Positions 7,982 through 17,623 of a stretch of DNA of 64,000 nt are shown here, piece by piece. Source of the DNA: SHXR01 sp046160305. Lineage in GTDB: Bacteria > Pseudomonadota > Gammaproteobacteria > Burkholderiales > SG8-39. The notes under the pieces are model-generated. The model saw only the letters and a list, made by a program, of their open reading frames with translations, did not search any database and was not told the DNA's origin. The stretch lies in the NCBI GenBank assembly GCA_046160305.1, contig JBJXGX010000078.1, positions 97,423 through 161,422 on the forward strand, read 5' to 3'. A program made the translations under genes and the position numbers. Position 1 is the stretch's first letter; each line of letters opens with the position of its first letter.

Positions 7982-9124
7982 ATGGAACGCGATCAGGCAA
8001 CGAAATTCATGTACGAGCTATGCCGGCTCGTCGTAACGAAAAAGGCATCCGACCTCTTCATCACCACCGGCTTTCCACCGGCGGTCAAGATGGACGGCCG
8101 CGTCACACCGGTTTCCCAAACGGTACTCACTGCGCAGCACACCGCCGAGCTCACCCGCTCCGTCATGAACGATCGGCAGGCGGCGGAGTTCGAAGCGACG
8201 AAAGAGTGCAATTTCGCGATCACGCCCGCCAACATCGGGCGATTTCGCGTGAACGCCTTCGTGCAACAGGGCTCGATCGGCATGGTCATGCGGCTTATCA
8301 ACTCCACCATTCCGACATTTACCGATCTTGAGCTTCCGTCGGTATTGAAGGATGTCGCGCTCACAAAGCGCGGACTGGTCATCATCGTGGGTGGAACCGG
8401 ATCCGGAAAGTCGACAACGCTTGCCGCGCTCCTTGGGTACCGGAACGAGCAGTCGTACGGACACATCGTCACGATTGAAGATCCGGTCGAATACGTGCAT
8501 CCGCACAAGAACTGCATCATCACGCAACGCGAGGTCGGCGTTGACACCGACGACTGGGGATCCGCCCTCAAGAACACGCTGCGACAGGCACCCGATGTCA
8601 TCATGATGGGCGAGATCCGCGACACCGCCACGATGGAATATGCGATCCAGTTTGCCGAGACCGGGCACCTGTGTCTTGCGACCTTGCACGCCAATAGCGC
8701 CAATCAGGCCATCGATCGCATCGTCAATTTCTTTCCCGAGGAACGCCACGAGCAACTGCTGATGGATCTATCGCTCAATCTGCGGGCGATGATCTCGCAG
8801 CGGCTCGTGCCACGCAAGGAATCGAAGGGTCGCGCCGCGGCAATCGAGATCCTGCTCAATTCTCCGTTGATCTCGGAAAAGATATTCGCGGGCGAAGTCG
8901 CCGAGATCAAAGAGATCATGAAGCGCTCGCGCGAGCTCGGCATGCAGACGTTCGATCAGCATCTGTTCGAACTCTACGACGCCGGCGCGATTACCTTCGA
9001 AGATGCTCTGCGCAACGCCGATTCGATGAACGATCTGCGATTGATGATCAAGCTGAAGAGCAAGGAATCCAAGGGCAAGGACCTTGGCGAGGGCCTCGGG
9101 CACCTGGAGATCATGAAGTCGTAG
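7982..9124 (+). CDS. pilU: PilT-like accessory retraction ATPase PilU
   Basis: A 380-residue paralogue of the upstream PilT, with Walker A GGTGSGKSTT, Asp box DPVEYVHPHKN, Walker B MMGEIRDTATM and His box HLCLATLHANS. It lacks AIRNLIRE; the equivalent stretch reads SPLISEKIFAGEVAEIKEIM. It carries a Lys/Glu/Gly-rich C-terminal tail of about 20 residues. Both traits are typical of PilU, which supports PilT-dependent retraction under load. It probably shares a transcript with pilT and converges with rlmL across 52 bp. Confidence 0.96.
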   Translation: MERDQATKFMYELCRLVVTKKASDLFITTGFPPAVKMDGRVTPVSQTVLTAQHTAELTRSVMNDRQAAEFEATKECNFAITPANIGRFRVNAFVQQGSIGMVMRLINSTIPTFTDLELPSVLKDVALTKRGLVIIVGGTGSGKSTTLAALLGYRNEQSYGHIVTIEDPVEYVHPHKNCIITQREVGVDTDDWGSALKNTLRQAPDVIMMGEIRDTATMEYAIQFAETGHLCLATLHANSANQAIDRIVNFFPEERHEQLLMDLSLNLRAMISQRLVPRKESKGRAAAIEILLNSPLISEKIFAGEVAEIKEIMKRSRELGMQTFDQHLFELYDAGAITFEDALRNADSMNDLRLMIKLKSKESKGKDLGEGLGHLEIMKS

Positions 9125-9176
9125 GGATCGAATGTCGAAACGCCGCGGCCTTACACTAAAGCTAAAGCGACCAACA

Positions 9177-10346
9177 CTAGACCGGCGGCGCGGCGGGCTT
9201 TTTCCTCACATGGCCCGGCACCATCCGAAACTCGAACAAGCGGCATTCGATCGCGCCGTTGAATAACACCGTGCGGCGCGACTCGCGTAGCCGGACCAGA
9301 CCGGGGAAATTCATTGCGTCGGTCAGGAAGTAGCAGCACCAACCGGCGAAATGCTGCTTCAGCGTGGTTCCCAATTGCGGAAAGTAGCTAAGCAATTGAG
9401 CCTCCTCGCCGATCCGCACGCCGTAGGGCGGGTTCGAGACGAGAACGCCCGCGCTCGTGGGCGGCTCGACATGCAAGGCGTTTTCCTTCTTCAGCGTTAC
9501 CGAGGATTCAAGGCCAAGCGCACGCAACGAATCCTCGGCCGCCCGAACGGCCTGCTCCGCGCGATCGCTGCCATGAATGCCGGGTCGCGCATCGGGCCGT
9601 CGTGAATCGCGCGCCTCTTTTTGCAATCGTTTCCATTGATCCGCCTCGAAGCCGATGAGCCGCTCGAATCCGAATTCGCGATTCGCGCCAGGGGCGATGT
9701 GGTGCGCGATCAATGCGGCCTCGATCAAGAACGTGCCGCTGCCGCACATCGGATCGAGGAGTGTTTCCTCCGGCGTCCATCCGGCCAGTGACAGGATGCC
9801 GGCGGCCAGATTCTCACGCAGCGGTGCTTCCACCGACTCGCCGCGATAACCGCGCTTGAACAGCGGTTCGCCTGACGTGTCCAGATACAAGGTCGCGTCG
9901 GTTTGCGTCAGGAATACGCTGATGCGCACATCCGGTGAACGTGTATCGACACTTGGCCGGCGCCCCGCTTCATCCCGAAATCGATCGCATATCGCGTCCT
10001 TCACCCGCAGCGTCGCGAATTCGAGACTGCGCAGCGGCGAGCGAATGGCGGTGATATCGACGCGGATCGTCTGATCCGGACTGAACCATTTCCCCCAATC
10101 CACCGTTCGCGCAAGATCGTAGAGATCCTGATCGGACTTGTATTCGCCGCGCCGTATCTGCAGCAGGATCCGGGACGCGATGCGGCTCCAGAGGTTCACC
10201 CGATAACAGGTCTCGAGCGTGCCGCGGAAATGGACGCCACCGGGAACCACTGCAACATCGCTTGCATCGAGCGCGCGCAGTTCGGCGGCCAGCGGATCCT
10301 CGAGACCGCGCGGACACGGTGCGAAGAATGAAAAGGGTGCTGTCAT
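9177..10346 (-). CDS. rlmL: THUMP-domain class I RNA methyltransferase (RlmL-like)
   Basis: A 389-residue RNA methyltransferase. The N-terminal half holds a THUMP RNA-binding domain (about residues 45-155, with RVDITAIRSPLRSLEF). The C-terminal half is a Rossmann methyltransferase with LLDPMCGSGTFLIEAAL and the adenine-N6/guanine-N2 motif NPPYG. The best match is the RlmL part of E. coli RlmKL, which makes m2G2445 in 23S rRNA; the RlmK part is absent, as is common outside enterobacteria. Its ATG overlaps the stop of the upstream aminopeptidase gene (ATGA), so it ends a long co-directional gene run. Confidence 0.88.
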   Translation of the reverse strand: MTAPFSFFAPCPRGLEDPLAAELRALDASDVAVVPGGVHFRGTLETCYRVNLWSRIASRILLQIRRGEYKSDQDLYDLARTVDWGKWFSPDQTIRVDITAIRSPLRSLEFATLRVKDAICDRFRDEAGRRPSVDTRSPDVRISVFLTQTDATLYLDTSGEPLFKRGYRGESVEAPLRENLAAGILSLAGWTPEETLLDPMCGSGTFLIEAALIAHHIAPGANREFGFERLIGFEADQWKRLQKEARDSRRPDARPGIHGSDRAEQAVRAAEDSLRALGLESSVTLKKENALHVEPPTSAGVLVSNPPYGVRIGEEAQLLSYFPQLGTTLKQHFAGWCCYFLTDAMNFPGLVRLRESRRTVLFNGAIECRLFEFRMVPGHVRKKPAAPPV

Positions 10347-12982
10347 TGAAGGTGTCGGCGGCGAATGCTCACCGTCCGTTCGAGCTCTCCGGTCGCCTCG
10401 AGGACCTTGCGACGCAGATCAATATCGAGCGTGGGGTGTGCATCCAGAAATCGATGAACCTCTGCCAGCGCCTCGGCACTGCGTTGCCCGCCGATAAATG
10501 CGTCCAGCCAACGATTGACGAAAAAAATCTTTCGCTCGCGCTTCAGACGCGGCAGCGCTTCGAGCGCCTTGGCGAGATATGGGCTCGTCCGTTCCGCATG
10601 TTCAGGCGCATTGAACGGGCCGAGCGCCTCTTCGATCCATGCCTCGGGCAGGGTCGGATCGCCTAGGAACGCATCGAATTGCATTCGCTTCTGGTCGCTT
10701 CGCGCACTCGCCAAGGCGTATCGATAACGTCGCCCCTCATCGTTGTCGCTCTGCGCATTGACCGCTTGAATCAACGTTTCGGACGCAGGCATGTCGACCG
10801 TCGCCAGCCGTTGAATGATGCGATGGTGATCGCGAATGGACAATGGCATGTCCTGGAAGTGCCGCTGGTTCTGCACGAGTTCCTTAAGGAAGATCAGTCC
10901 ATCTTTACTGGCTGCAACCGCCGCCAATGCTCGAAAGTAGGTAATGCGCAGTCCGGGCGTCTTTGCCGTAGAGATACGGGCGATCAGCGCTTGGTCAACC
11001 GTTGGCGCAAGCAGCATCTGCCCGGCCTCGGACAGGTACCAGCGAACCGCGATCTGCATCCGCGCGAGTAGCGCGGTCAGGGTGATTTCGTCCGTTTCAT
11101 GGGTGAGCCCTGCGATCGCAAGTGCCACGAAATCGCCCGGCGCGTACTCGCCTTCCCGCACACTATCCCACATCGCGTTCCATACGAGTGCTCTGCGGAG
11201 CGGATCGCGCATTCGGGGTAACGCCTCGGACAAGTACGCGCGGCTGCGCGCATCGAGCATGAACAAGCCATACCCCACGTCCTGGTCGTTCATGAGGACA
11301 TACGATGGCATCCTGGTACCTCGTAGCGTCGGCACGCGCGTTCGGGGCCCCGAGAGCGCCACATCCACGACCCTATCGCCCGAGCCGTCGTCACCCAGCA
11401 GCACGCGGATCCGTTGCGGCCAAAGGCCCGTGTCACCAAGTGTATTGGTTTGGCGGATGACCACGTCACCAAGACCGGTAACGGGATCACCTGCCCAATC
11501 CACCGTGATCTTCGCCATGCCCCGGCGCTTGATCCAGGCACCTGCCCAGCGCGTGAAATCACGTCCCGACGAATTCTCGAGCACGCCTACCAGATCTCGC
11601 CAACTCGCTGCGCCATAGGCATGTCTTCGGACGAACGCCCGTACAGCGTGCCGAAAGACGTCCTCGCCGATCGCGAATTCGGCTTGCCGCAAAATCGCCG
11701 GTCCCTTGCTGTAGACGATGCTGCCATACGCTGACTTCGCGGCGGACAGGTTCGGGATCGCTTGCCATATCGGCGTGGTCCCCTGCGTGGCATCGGTACG
11801 ATACGCGTTGGTCTTGAGGGCGAGAAACGCGATCCACGGATTGAGCTCCGGTACGATTGCCGCCGCCGCTTTGGCCGCCATCAGATTGGCGAAGCCTTCC
11901 TTCAGCCACAGGTCGTCGAACCAGCGCATCGTCACCAGGTTGCCGAACCATTGGTGGGATGTCTCGTGGAAGATCAGATTCGCCCGCCGCAGATGATCGG
12001 CCGCGCCTGGGACAGATGGGAACAGGACCGCGTCTTCCCGCAGAAATGTCGCGCCGGCGTGCTCCATGCCGTTGTAGGGAAACTCCGGGATCAGCACGAG
12101 ATCATATTTGGCGAACGGAAATCGATGATCGAAGTACGACTCGAAGTACCGGATCGCCGCGCGATTGAGGCGCAGCACCTCTTGCGCTTCCGCCCGCGCT
12201 CGCGCAGAGCGTGAACGCCTGACGAACAGGCGAGTCGTGTCGCCATCCGTTCCGGTCAGGATGTCGAACGGTCCCGCCGCGAACGCGAAGAGATACGTGC
12301 TGATCGGCTCGCTTTCCAGAAATCGGACGACCTTGCGTTGATCGCCGCTGGTGAACTGTTCGGATGCGACCGGCGCGTTCGCCACGACCTGCCAGGCGGC
12401 GGGCACATCAAGAGCCAGCGTGAAGCGTCCCTTCAGATCGGGTTGATCGAAGCATGGGAAGACCGTGCTTGCATCGGCAGGCACCAGCAGCGAATAGACA
12501 TAGTCGCTCGTGTCTTCCCGGTCTCGATAGCGTGTGAGACCGGACCCTGACACGGCAATCGGTGATGAGAAGTCGATACGCAATCGATTCACACCGGCCC
12601 GCAGATGTTCGGCGGGAATGATGATGTGATCGTTTTCCAAGCGGACGCCGCGAGCGGCGAGGCCATTGACCGCTTCCACCCGCGCATCCGATCGTGGTCC
12701 GGGCCGCCAATCGAGAATCAACGCGACGCGCCTGTCGAGCGTGAACTCGATCTCGATCGTGCCACGCAAGATATCGATATCGGAGGACACCAGCGCATCG
12801 ATGCGATAGCGAATGTCCCGATAGTGCCGTGCTCGCCATCTTGCCAGCTCAAGGGAGATTCCCGGTTCGAGAAGTGACGACATCTGCGTGCGGGCGACGG
12901 TCATGGCGGGGGCGATGGACAATGCGGCGACGAGCGCGATCGCGACTGCCATCATCGGGCGTAGCGTTGCGCGAGGTGCCAT
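10343..12982 (-). CDS. M1 family metallo-aminopeptidase, exported
   Basis: An 879-residue M1 (gluzincin) aminopeptidase. Start placed at ATG 12982, giving an Arg-containing n-region and hydrophobic core (MMAVAIALVAALSIAPAMTVA) that looks like a Sec signal, so the enzyme is probably periplasmic. An in-frame ATG at 12955 overlaps the upstream stop (ATGA) and is an alternative. The zinc motif is HETSHQWFGN with the third ligand in LKEGFAN. The exopeptidase motif reads YNGMEHAG instead of the usual GAMEN. A large helical C-terminal region follows. Which peptides it trims is not predictable. Confidence 0.88.
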   Translation of the reverse strand: MAPRATLRPMMAVAIALVAALSIAPAMTVARTQMSSLLEPGISLELARWRARHYRDIRYRIDALVSSDIDILRGTIEIEFTLDRRVALILDWRPGPRSDARVEAVNGLAARGVRLENDHIIIPAEHLRAGVNRLRIDFSSPIAVSGSGLTRYRDREDTSDYVYSLLVPADASTVFPCFDQPDLKGRFTLALDVPAAWQVVANAPVASEQFTSGDQRKVVRFLESEPISTYLFAFAAGPFDILTGTDGDTTRLFVRRSRSARARAEAQEVLRLNRAAIRYFESYFDHRFPFAKYDLVLIPEFPYNGMEHAGATFLREDAVLFPSVPGAADHLRRANLIFHETSHQWFGNLVTMRWFDDLWLKEGFANLMAAKAAAAIVPELNPWIAFLALKTNAYRTDATQGTTPIWQAIPNLSAAKSAYGSIVYSKGPAILRQAEFAIGEDVFRHAVRAFVRRHAYGAASWRDLVGVLENSSGRDFTRWAGAWIKRRGMAKITVDWAGDPVTGLGDVVIRQTNTLGDTGLWPQRIRVLLGDDGSGDRVVDVALSGPRTRVPTLRGTRMPSYVLMNDQDVGYGLFMLDARSRAYLSEALPRMRDPLRRALVWNAMWDSVREGEYAPGDFVALAIAGLTHETDEITLTALLARMQIAVRWYLSEAGQMLLAPTVDQALIARISTAKTPGLRITYFRALAAVAASKDGLIFLKELVQNQRHFQDMPLSIRDHHRIIQRLATVDMPASETLIQAVNAQSDNDEGRRYRYALASARSDQKRMQFDAFLGDPTLPEAWIEEALGPFNAPEHAERTSPYLAKALEALPRLKRERKIFFVNRWLDAFIGGQRSAEALAEVHRFLDAHPTLDIDLRRKVLEATGELERTVSIRRRHLQ

Positions 12983-13641
12983 GGCAACATCAATACGGCC
13001 ATGACACCCGCGACGATCGCAACAATTGCGACGAGGCGTAGCGGCCACGCGCCGAGCAAGTCGACGATGGTCGGCTGATCCGGCTTGGATTGCCCGAGAA
13101 AACCATAGTTGGCCCCGATCGACAAGTTCACCGGAAGAACGGCGATTCCGTAGATTACCGTGGCCAGACACGCGATCTTGTAGTCGCGCCAAGACGGTCG
13201 ATACCGGTCGGCGACCAACGCGTAGACGGCGGCCACGACGATCATTCCGTGACTCAACCAGAAATGCCAGTAGATCGGATCGCCCGGCCCCTCCTTCAAT
13301 ACCGGTGTAATGAGCGCCTGGGTGCATAGCCCGAATCCCCAGAAATAAAGGAGCGGCCGGAGCCATTTCCACTGGGTTGCGAGATAGGCGCCCGCTGCCA
13401 GGGACGTCCAATGGCACATTTGCAAGGGCAGGGTTTCGAACGCTCGCAGCTCGGGTGGCATGGCCTTCCATGTGTGAAACGCGAGCCACTCCGCGACCAC
13501 CAGTACGCCGATCCATCGAATCATCGGTGATCCACGCGATCGACCATGTCCGTGCCGGGCAAGCGCCACCGCGATGAGCGCGATCGTTATCAGCGCAAGC
13601 GCATGCAAGGTACCGAACGCACGGAACTGCGACGCATCCAT
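12952..13641 (-). CDS. TIGR02206/YwaF family integral membrane protein
   Basis: A 229-residue protein with about six or seven hydrophobic helices. Conserved points include ETLPLQMCHWTSLAAGAYLATQ, the mid-protein block GDPIYWHFWLSHGMIV, and NLSIGANYGFLGQSKPDQPT. These match the YwaF / TIGR02206 family (TP0381-like membrane proteins) of unknown function. Its stop overlaps the start region of the M1 aminopeptidase, and it begins 19 bp after ilvA, so it belongs to the same operon-like run. Nothing in sequence tells what it transports or senses. Confidence 0.8.
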   Translation of the reverse strand: MDASQFRAFGTLHALALITIALIAVALARHGHGRSRGSPMIRWIGVLVVAEWLAFHTWKAMPPELRAFETLPLQMCHWTSLAAGAYLATQWKWLRPLLYFWGFGLCTQALITPVLKEGPGDPIYWHFWLSHGMIVVAAVYALVADRYRPSWRDYKIACLATVIYGIAVLPVNLSIGANYGFLGQSKPDQPTIVDLLGAWPLRLVAIVAIVAGVMAVLMLPWHLAQRYAR

Positions 13642-13660
13642 TGGGACGGCTCGATCGCTG

Positions 13661-14875
13661 CTAAACCGGACTACCGATCAACTCGGCGCGAAATCCCGCG
13701 CGTGCCATCTGATCCAGGATGTCTGCGATATGCGGGCGACCGCGCGCTTGAATGACGAATTCCACTTCGGCGGACAAGACCGGCGCATTGGTGAACGCGC
13801 GCTGGTGGTGGACCTCCTCGATATTGGCGCCTGCATCGGCGAGGCAGGTCGTCACCTTCGCGAGGGCACCGGGCAGATCGCGCAACTGAACGCGAAGTCG
13901 CGCGAGGCGGCCCGCGCGGACCATGCCCCGCTCGATGATGTCCGATAGCAGCAATGGATCGATGTTTCCGCCGGAAAGAACGAGACCGACCTTTCGACCA
14001 CGAAACCGTTCCGGTGCCGCGAGCAAGGCAGCGAGGCTTGCCGCACCCGCGCCTTCGGCGACGGACTTCTCGATATCGAGCAAATGGAGGATCGCCTGTT
14101 CGATGTCGCCCTCCTCGACCAGCACGATCTCGCTTACCAGACGCCGGATGATGGGCAACGTGAGTGCGCCCGGCTGTTTGACGGCGATGCCCTCTGCGAT
14201 GGTCGTGATCGAAAACGTCGGCACCGCATCATGCAAGGCGGCATGTACCGCAGGGAACCCCGCGGTCTCGACCCCGACGATATCGATTCCGGGCGAAAGC
14301 GCGGTCGCGGCGATCGCCATGCCGCTCACCAGCCCGCCGCCGCCGACCGGCACGACCAAGCATTGCAGATCCGGGAAAGCCTCCAGCATTTCCAGCGCAA
14401 CGGTCCCTTGTCCGCTGATCACATCTTCGTCGTCGTAGGGATGCACGATCGTGAGACCGCGCTCGCTTGCAAGCGCCAGTCCATGCAGGCGGGCTTCGTC
14501 GAAGGTTTCCCCGGCGAGCACGATCTCGGCGCCATGGTCCCGCGTGCGTTCGACCTTCACATGCGGGGTGAAGCGGGGCATCACGATGACCGCCCGCGTG
14601 TCGAGCCGGCGCGCGTGGTACGCCACGCCTTGCGCGTGATTGCCGGCCGATACCGCAAGGACCCCTTGGCGGCGCGCATCCGGGGCAAGGCGAGCGAGGG
14701 CGTTGAGCGCACCGCGTTCCTTGAACGACGCGGTGAACTGATGATTCTCGAATTTGACGATGACGGTGGCGCCGGTGATCTCGGAGAGCGTGCGCGAGAC
14801 GGTGCACGGCGTGTGAACGATGCCATCCGCGATCAGACGGGCGGCGGCACGGATCGATTCGAGCGTAACCGTCAT
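13661..14875 (-). CDS. ilvA: Threonine ammonia-lyase (PLP-dependent, with ACT domain)
   Basis: A 404-residue fold-type II PLP enzyme that deaminates threonine (or serine) to 2-oxobutyrate, the entry to isoleucine synthesis. The PLP lysine is in FENHQFTASFKERGALN, and the phosphate loop is VGGGGLVSGM. The last ~75 residues form a single ACT domain (LRVQLRDLPGALAKVTTCL). One ACT domain and ~400 residues fit the shorter TdcB/IlvA class, not the 500-residue two-ACT enzyme. Start is ATG 14875. It lies 7 bp after hemJ. Confidence 0.92.
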   Translation of the reverse strand: MTVTLESIRAAARLIADGIVHTPCTVSRTLSEITGATVIVKFENHQFTASFKERGALNALARLAPDARRQGVLAVSAGNHAQGVAYHARRLDTRAVIVMPRFTPHVKVERTRDHGAEIVLAGETFDEARLHGLALASERGLTIVHPYDDEDVISGQGTVALEMLEAFPDLQCLVVPVGGGGLVSGMAIAATALSPGIDIVGVETAGFPAVHAALHDAVPTFSITTIAEGIAVKQPGALTLPIIRRLVSEIVLVEEGDIEQAILHLLDIEKSVAEGAGAASLAALLAAPERFRGRKVGLVLSGGNIDPLLLSDIIERGMVRAGRLARLRVQLRDLPGALAKVTTCLADAGANIEEVHHQRAFTNAPVLSAEVEFVIQARGRPHIADILDQMARAGFRAELIGSPV

Positions 14876-14882
14876 GGGAATC

Positions 14883-15296
14883 CTAGAACGGCTTGACGAC
14901 GACGAAGAGGGTCGTCGCGATGAGGAACAGCACCGGGACCTCGTTGAACAGGCGATACCAACGGTGTGTCCGTGTATTCCGATCATGCCTGAATGCGATG
15001 AGAATCTTCCAGCACCAGAGGTGGTAGGCGATCGTCAATGCCACCACGGCGAGTTTCGCGTGCAGCCAACCGCCGCTGATCCCGTATCCGAGCCAAAGCC
15101 AGATTCCGAACGCGATCGTCAACACGGCGCCGGGTGTCATGATGCCGTAGAAGAGCTTGCTTTCCATGATCTTGAAGCGATCCAGGCTTGGCGCGTCGCT
15201 CGCCATCGCGTGGTAGACGAACAGGCGCGGCAGGTAGAACAATCCGGCGAACCAGGTCACCATGAAAATGATATGAAACGCCTTCACCCAAAGCAT
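14883..15296 (-). CDS. hemJ: Protoporphyrinogen oxidase HemJ (UPF0093)
   Basis: A 137-residue membrane protein with four hydrophobic helices. The N-terminus (LWVKAFHIIFMVTWFAGLFYLPRLFVYH) has the conserved His at position 8 and the Arg/His pair. GGWLHAKLAVV carries the essential Lys. These are the hallmarks of HemJ, which oxidises protoporphyrinogen IX to protoporphyrin IX in heme synthesis in bacteria lacking HemG and HemY. It sits between the ABC permease (11-bp gap) and ilvA (7-bp gap), so it is probably expressed from the same transcript. Confidence 0.92.
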   Translation of the reverse strand: MLWVKAFHIIFMVTWFAGLFYLPRLFVYHAMASDAPSLDRFKIMESKLFYGIMTPGAVLTIAFGIWLWLGYGISGGWLHAKLAVVALTIAYHLWCWKILIAFRHDRNTRTHRWYRLFNEVPVLFLIATTLFVVVKPF

Positions 15297-15307
15297 GTCG
15301 GTGCCCT

Positions 15308-16090
15308 TCAGCTCGCCAAACGGCGTCGGAGCAGGATCAGCGCAGCATAGAACCCGACGATCGTGTACGCAAGCAATACGACCAGAGAGACCTGTGCGTG
15401 CGGCGGAAATTCTCCGAGCATCAGTGGTCGAATCACCTGCACCGCGTGCGCAAGCGGTAGCAATTGCGCGAACAATTGCATCGCGGGCGGCAACTGTTCG
15501 ATCGGGAAAAACACGCCGCTCATCATCGCCATCGGCGTCACGACGAGCGTGAAGTAGTACGTGAAGAAGTCATACATGCGGGCAAGCGCCGTGATCATCA
15601 GTCCGAGGGCCGCGAAGCACAATCCGACCACCGGCAAGACCAGAAGAATCAATATGGCCACCGGGGACCGGACCACACCGAGCAAGGTCGCGATCAGCAA
15701 AATGGCCGCGCCCGCCGCGAATGCTTTCGTTGCCGCGAAGACCGCTTCCGCGAGCACGATATCGTCCAGATCGAGCGGCGCGTTCATGATCGCATCCCAG
15801 GTTTTTTGCACATGCATGCGGGAGAACGCCGAGTAGAACGACTCGAACGTTGCCGTGTTCATCGTCGAGAATGCGATCGACCCGGCGGCGAGAAACGTGA
15901 TGTACGGAACCCCTTGCACCTGCGGGATCAACGCGCCCAGGCCGTAGCCGAGTGCAAGAAGGTAGATGAGCGGATCGCCAAGATTCGCGAGGAGCGATGT
16001 TCCGGCGCTCTTGCGCCAGACCAAGGCATTGCGCCGCCACACCGAGATGAAGCGGAGCGAAAGACGCGGCGGACTGAAGTCGAGGGTCAC
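15308..16090 (-). CDS. ABC-2 type transporter permease (NodJ family)
   Basis: A 260-residue permease with six predicted membrane helices and the ABC-2 fold. Family blocks are PLIYLLALGYGLGALIP, the long cytoplasmic segment STMNTATFESFYSAF..MHVQKTWDAIM, and MSGVFFPIEQLPP before the last helices. It matches the NodJ group, named from rhizobial Nod-factor export but widespread in betaproteobacteria without nodulation. Substrate unknown. It begins 4 bp after the ATPase gene, and together they make a complete half-transporter pair. Confidence 0.88.
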   Translation of the reverse strand: MTLDFSPPRLSLRFISVWRRNALVWRKSAGTSLLANLGDPLIYLLALGYGLGALIPQVQGVPYITFLAAGSIAFSTMNTATFESFYSAFSRMHVQKTWDAIMNAPLDLDDIVLAEAVFAATKAFAAGAAILLIATLLGVVRSPVAILILLVLPVVGLCFAALGLMITALARMYDFFTYYFTLVVTPMAMMSGVFFPIEQLPPAMQLFAQLLPLAHAVQVIRPLMLGEFPPHAQVSLVVLLAYTIVGFYAALILLRRRLAS

Positions 16091-16094
16091 CGTC

Positions 16095-17006
16095 TTAATC
16101 GCGCAAATCGCGGCCGGTGAGCTTCAGAAAAACGTCTTCCAGATTGGCGGGGCGATGCAGGTACGCAAGCGCCGGATGTCCGGCAAGATTGGCGGCGATG
16201 CGATCCACCGCATCGACATAACAAAACGCCGTCTCGCCCACCAGCTCAACGCGTTTCGCAAGAGGCGGTGCCGCGGCGCGCGCCCACTCGACAACGCCTT
16301 CGCCATGGACTTCCACCACCTGCGGCTCAATATGCGCGCGGATGAGCCCGCGTGGCGTATCCGTGGCGATCAGGGTACCGTTGTCCATCACCGCGACGTG
16401 CGAGCAAAGGCGTTCCGCTTCTTCCATGAAATGGGTCGTGAGGATGATGGTCTTGCCTTCAGTGCGCAGTCGACGCAGGCGCTCCCAGATGAGATGGCGC
16501 GCCTGCGGATCGAGGCCTGTGGTCGGTTCGTCCAGCACCAACACGGCCGGATCGTTGACCAGGGCTCGCGCGAGCGTCAGGCGTCGCTTCATGCCACCCG
16601 AGAGCGATGCGATGGGCTCGTGCGCCCGCCCTTCAAGGCCGGCGAATTCCAGGAGCGCGGGGATGCGCGGCCGGACTTCACTTTCCGGCAAACCGAAATA
16701 ACGCGCGAATACGAACAGATTCTCCTCGACGGTGAAGTCGGGATCGAGATTGTCGAATTGCGGTACGACGCCCACCCGATGCCGCGCCTGTCGGGCCTGC
16801 GCGGGAATTGGGTGACCGTCGAGCTCGATCGTTCCGCTATCGGGCTTGGTCAAGCCAAGGCAAAGCCTGAGCGTCGTGGTCTTGCCCGCGCCATTCGGAC
16901 CGAGCAGACCGAAGCATTCGCCTTTTTCGATCGCGAACGAGACCCCGCGTACGACCGGGCCTGCGCCATACGATTTCTGAATCGCCTTGACCGTCAGGAT
17001 GGCCAT
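16095..17006 (-). CDS. ABC transporter ATP-binding protein (NodI family)
   Basis: A 303-residue ABC ATPase. Walker A is GPNGAGKTTT, Q-loop PQFDN, signature LSGGMKRRLTLARAL, Walker B VLVLDEPTTGLD, H-loop ILTTHFMEEAERL. The N-terminal domain is followed by a ~70-residue C-terminal part typical of NodI/DrrA exporters. Start is ATG 17006 (MAILTVKAIQKSYG), which overlaps the upstream hydrolase gene by 13 bp. It pairs with the next gene, a NodJ-type permease. Confidence 0.92.
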   Translation of the reverse strand: MAILTVKAIQKSYGAGPVVRGVSFAIEKGECFGLLGPNGAGKTTTLRLCLGLTKPDSGTIELDGHPIPAQARQARHRVGVVPQFDNLDPDFTVEENLFVFARYFGLPESEVRPRIPALLEFAGLEGRAHEPIASLSGGMKRRLTLARALVNDPAVLVLDEPTTGLDPQARHLIWERLRRLRTEGKTIILTTHFMEEAERLCSHVAVMDNGTLIATDTPRGLIRAHIEPQVVEVHGEGVVEWARAAAPPLAKRVELVGETAFCYVDAVDRIAANLAGHPALAYLHRPANLEDVFLKLTGRDLRD

Positions 17007-17623
17007 GCGCGCTTGACGATCGCGCGGATGACGTGGAGCTTGCGATGAAAGAAATGATCGCAGCCCGGGATTACCACGATCGGCAGCTCCTGCGGATTCG
17101 CCCACGCCAGCACGCTCGAAAGCGGCACGGTCTCGTCGGCGTCGCCATGAATCACCACGGTGTCCTCGGGAACACGTCCGGTCTCATAGTCGCGGCCGCC
17201 GGTAATGCGGCCGACCGCCGGCGCCACGAGGACAAGACGCGCGGGATTCGTCTGGGCGGCAACAAGCGTTTGAACGAAGCCGCCGAACGAGTATCCGGCG
17301 AGCACGAGCGACAGATCGCCGAATCGTTGTCGCATGGCATGCGCCACACCCGCCAGATCGGTTGCTTCACCGATACCGTGATCATGCACACCTTCGGAGG
17401 CGCCGACGCCGCGGAAGTTTGGCCGAACCGCGACGTATCCAAGCTCCACGAAGGCGCGCGCCAGGGTCTGCGCGACCTTGTTCTCGAGCGACCCTCCATA
17501 GAGCGGATGCGGATGCGCGACGAGTGCGATGCCGCGCGCAGCATCGGTGGGAAGCTCGATGACCGTTTCAATCGCCCCAGCGGCCCCCGCCAGCATGACC
17601 TGCTCGGGCGGCGGTCGCGTCAT
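16994..17623 (-). CDS. Alpha/beta hydrolase, dienelactone-hydrolase-like
   Basis: A 209-residue serine hydrolase of the short KANL3/Tex30-like group often annotated as an alpha/beta hydrolase. Residues around HPHPLYGGSLENKVAQ form the oxyanion region. The nucleophile is in GYSFGGFV, the acid in HGDADETVP, and the catalytic His in GCDHFFHRK. The protein has no signal peptide and should be cytoplasmic. Its ATG overlaps the ferredoxin stop (ATGA) and its end overlaps the ABC ATPase start, so it is translationally coupled on both sides. Substrate unknown. Confidence 0.87.
   Translation of the reverse strand: MTRPPPEQVMLAGAAGAIETVIELPTDAARGIALVAHPHPLYGGSLENKVAQTLARAFVELGYVAVRPNFRGVGASEGVHDHGIGEATDLAGVAHAMRQRFGDLSLVLAGYSFGGFVQTLVAAQTNPARLVLVAPAVGRITGGRDYETGRVPEDTVVIHGDADETVPLSSVLAWANPQELPIVVIPGCDHFFHRKLHVIRAIVKRAWPS

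Noticed and set aside
16095..17006. Nodulation factor exporter (nodI/nodJ) as a sign of symbiosis
   Set aside because: NodI/NodJ-like exporters are common in non-symbiotic betaproteobacteria and no nod genes are present.
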